Positions 12,865-12,890 of a stretch of 12,890 nucleotides of DNA are shown here, piece by piece. A program made the position numbers and the translations under genes. Within the stretch, counting starts at the first letter, position 1. Each line of letters opens with the position of its first letter. The notes below the pieces were generated by a model, which saw only the letters and a program-made list of their open reading frames with translations, did no database searches and was not told the origin of the DNA. This DNA comes from JBCBZH01 sp039815415 (GTDB lineage Bacteria; Bacteroidota; Rhodothermia; Rhodothermales; Rubricoccaceae), in assembly GCA_039815415.1 (NCBI GenBank), contig JBCBZH010000104.1:1-12890 (forward strand). Reading direction: 5' to 3'.

Positions 12865-12890
12865 GGGACGGGGGACGGGGGACGGGGGAC
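12865..12890. repeat. 7-base tandem repeat (GGGGGAC) with G-quadruplex potential, abutting dtd start
   Basis: GGGAC is followed by three full GGGGGAC units, reaching the window edge, so the true copy number is unknown. On the plus strand it gives four G runs of at least three bases separated only by AC, which fits the standard quadruplex rule. On the mRNA side it is a C-rich leader directly before the dtd ATG, with no intervening base. Confidence 0.8.

Noticed and set aside
12865..12890. CRISPR array or VNTR inside a gene
   Set aside because: The unit is only 7 bases with no spacers, and it lies upstream of dtd, so it is a simple tandem repeat.

Overview
The window is a GC-rich bacterial chromosome segment with dense gene packing, short intergenic gaps and few recognisable Shine-Dalgarno sequences. 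A membrane-anchored winged-helix/PD40-propeller protein, MeaB and a POT peptide transporter would fit a Rhodothermota-like (Bacteroidota-related) or Gemmatimonadota-like organism. The sequence alone does not settle the taxonomy. No transposase, integrase, tRNA, rRNA or CRISPR array was seen.

Layout. Positions 1-1512 (+) hold the end of one GT4 glycosyltransferase and a complete second one that overlaps it by 11 bases, probably the tail of a surface-polysaccharide cluster. They converge on a long minus-strand series. Read in transcription order, this runs from moaA (7773-6766), through a pseudopilin-like membrane protein and a PilM-like protein, then rsmD and meaB (6605-3666, with 1- and 4-base overlaps), to a POT-family peptide transporter (3583-2045) and dut (1983-1519). 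Upstream of moaA lies a minus-strand pair: a 736-residue winged-helix/TM/PD40-propeller protein (10157-7947) and, 5 bases after it, a 37-codon membrane peptide (7941-7828). A 563-base non-coding region (10158-10720) carries direct repeats, a dyad and a plus-strand terminator-like hairpin. Last come dtd (12864-12409) and, 5 bases later, an exported YtcJ-type amidohydrolase (12403-10721). A 7-base G-rich tandem repeat abuts the dtd start and runs off the window edge.

The most unusual signal is a dispersed 10-mer, CGAGCTGGCG. I count 15 exact copies, 7 on one strand and 8 on the other, against about 0.1 expected by rough hand calculation. Ten copies are inside genes, in all three codon phases, and five are in the small non-coding fraction. 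Two exact inverted pairs and one imperfect pair form hairpins directly after genes. This layout resembles the DNA uptake sequences of Neisseria and Pasteurellaceae, where inverted pairs serve as terminators. A PilM-like and a pseudopilin-like gene in the same window make a type IV pilus/competence link worth testing, but that link is inference.
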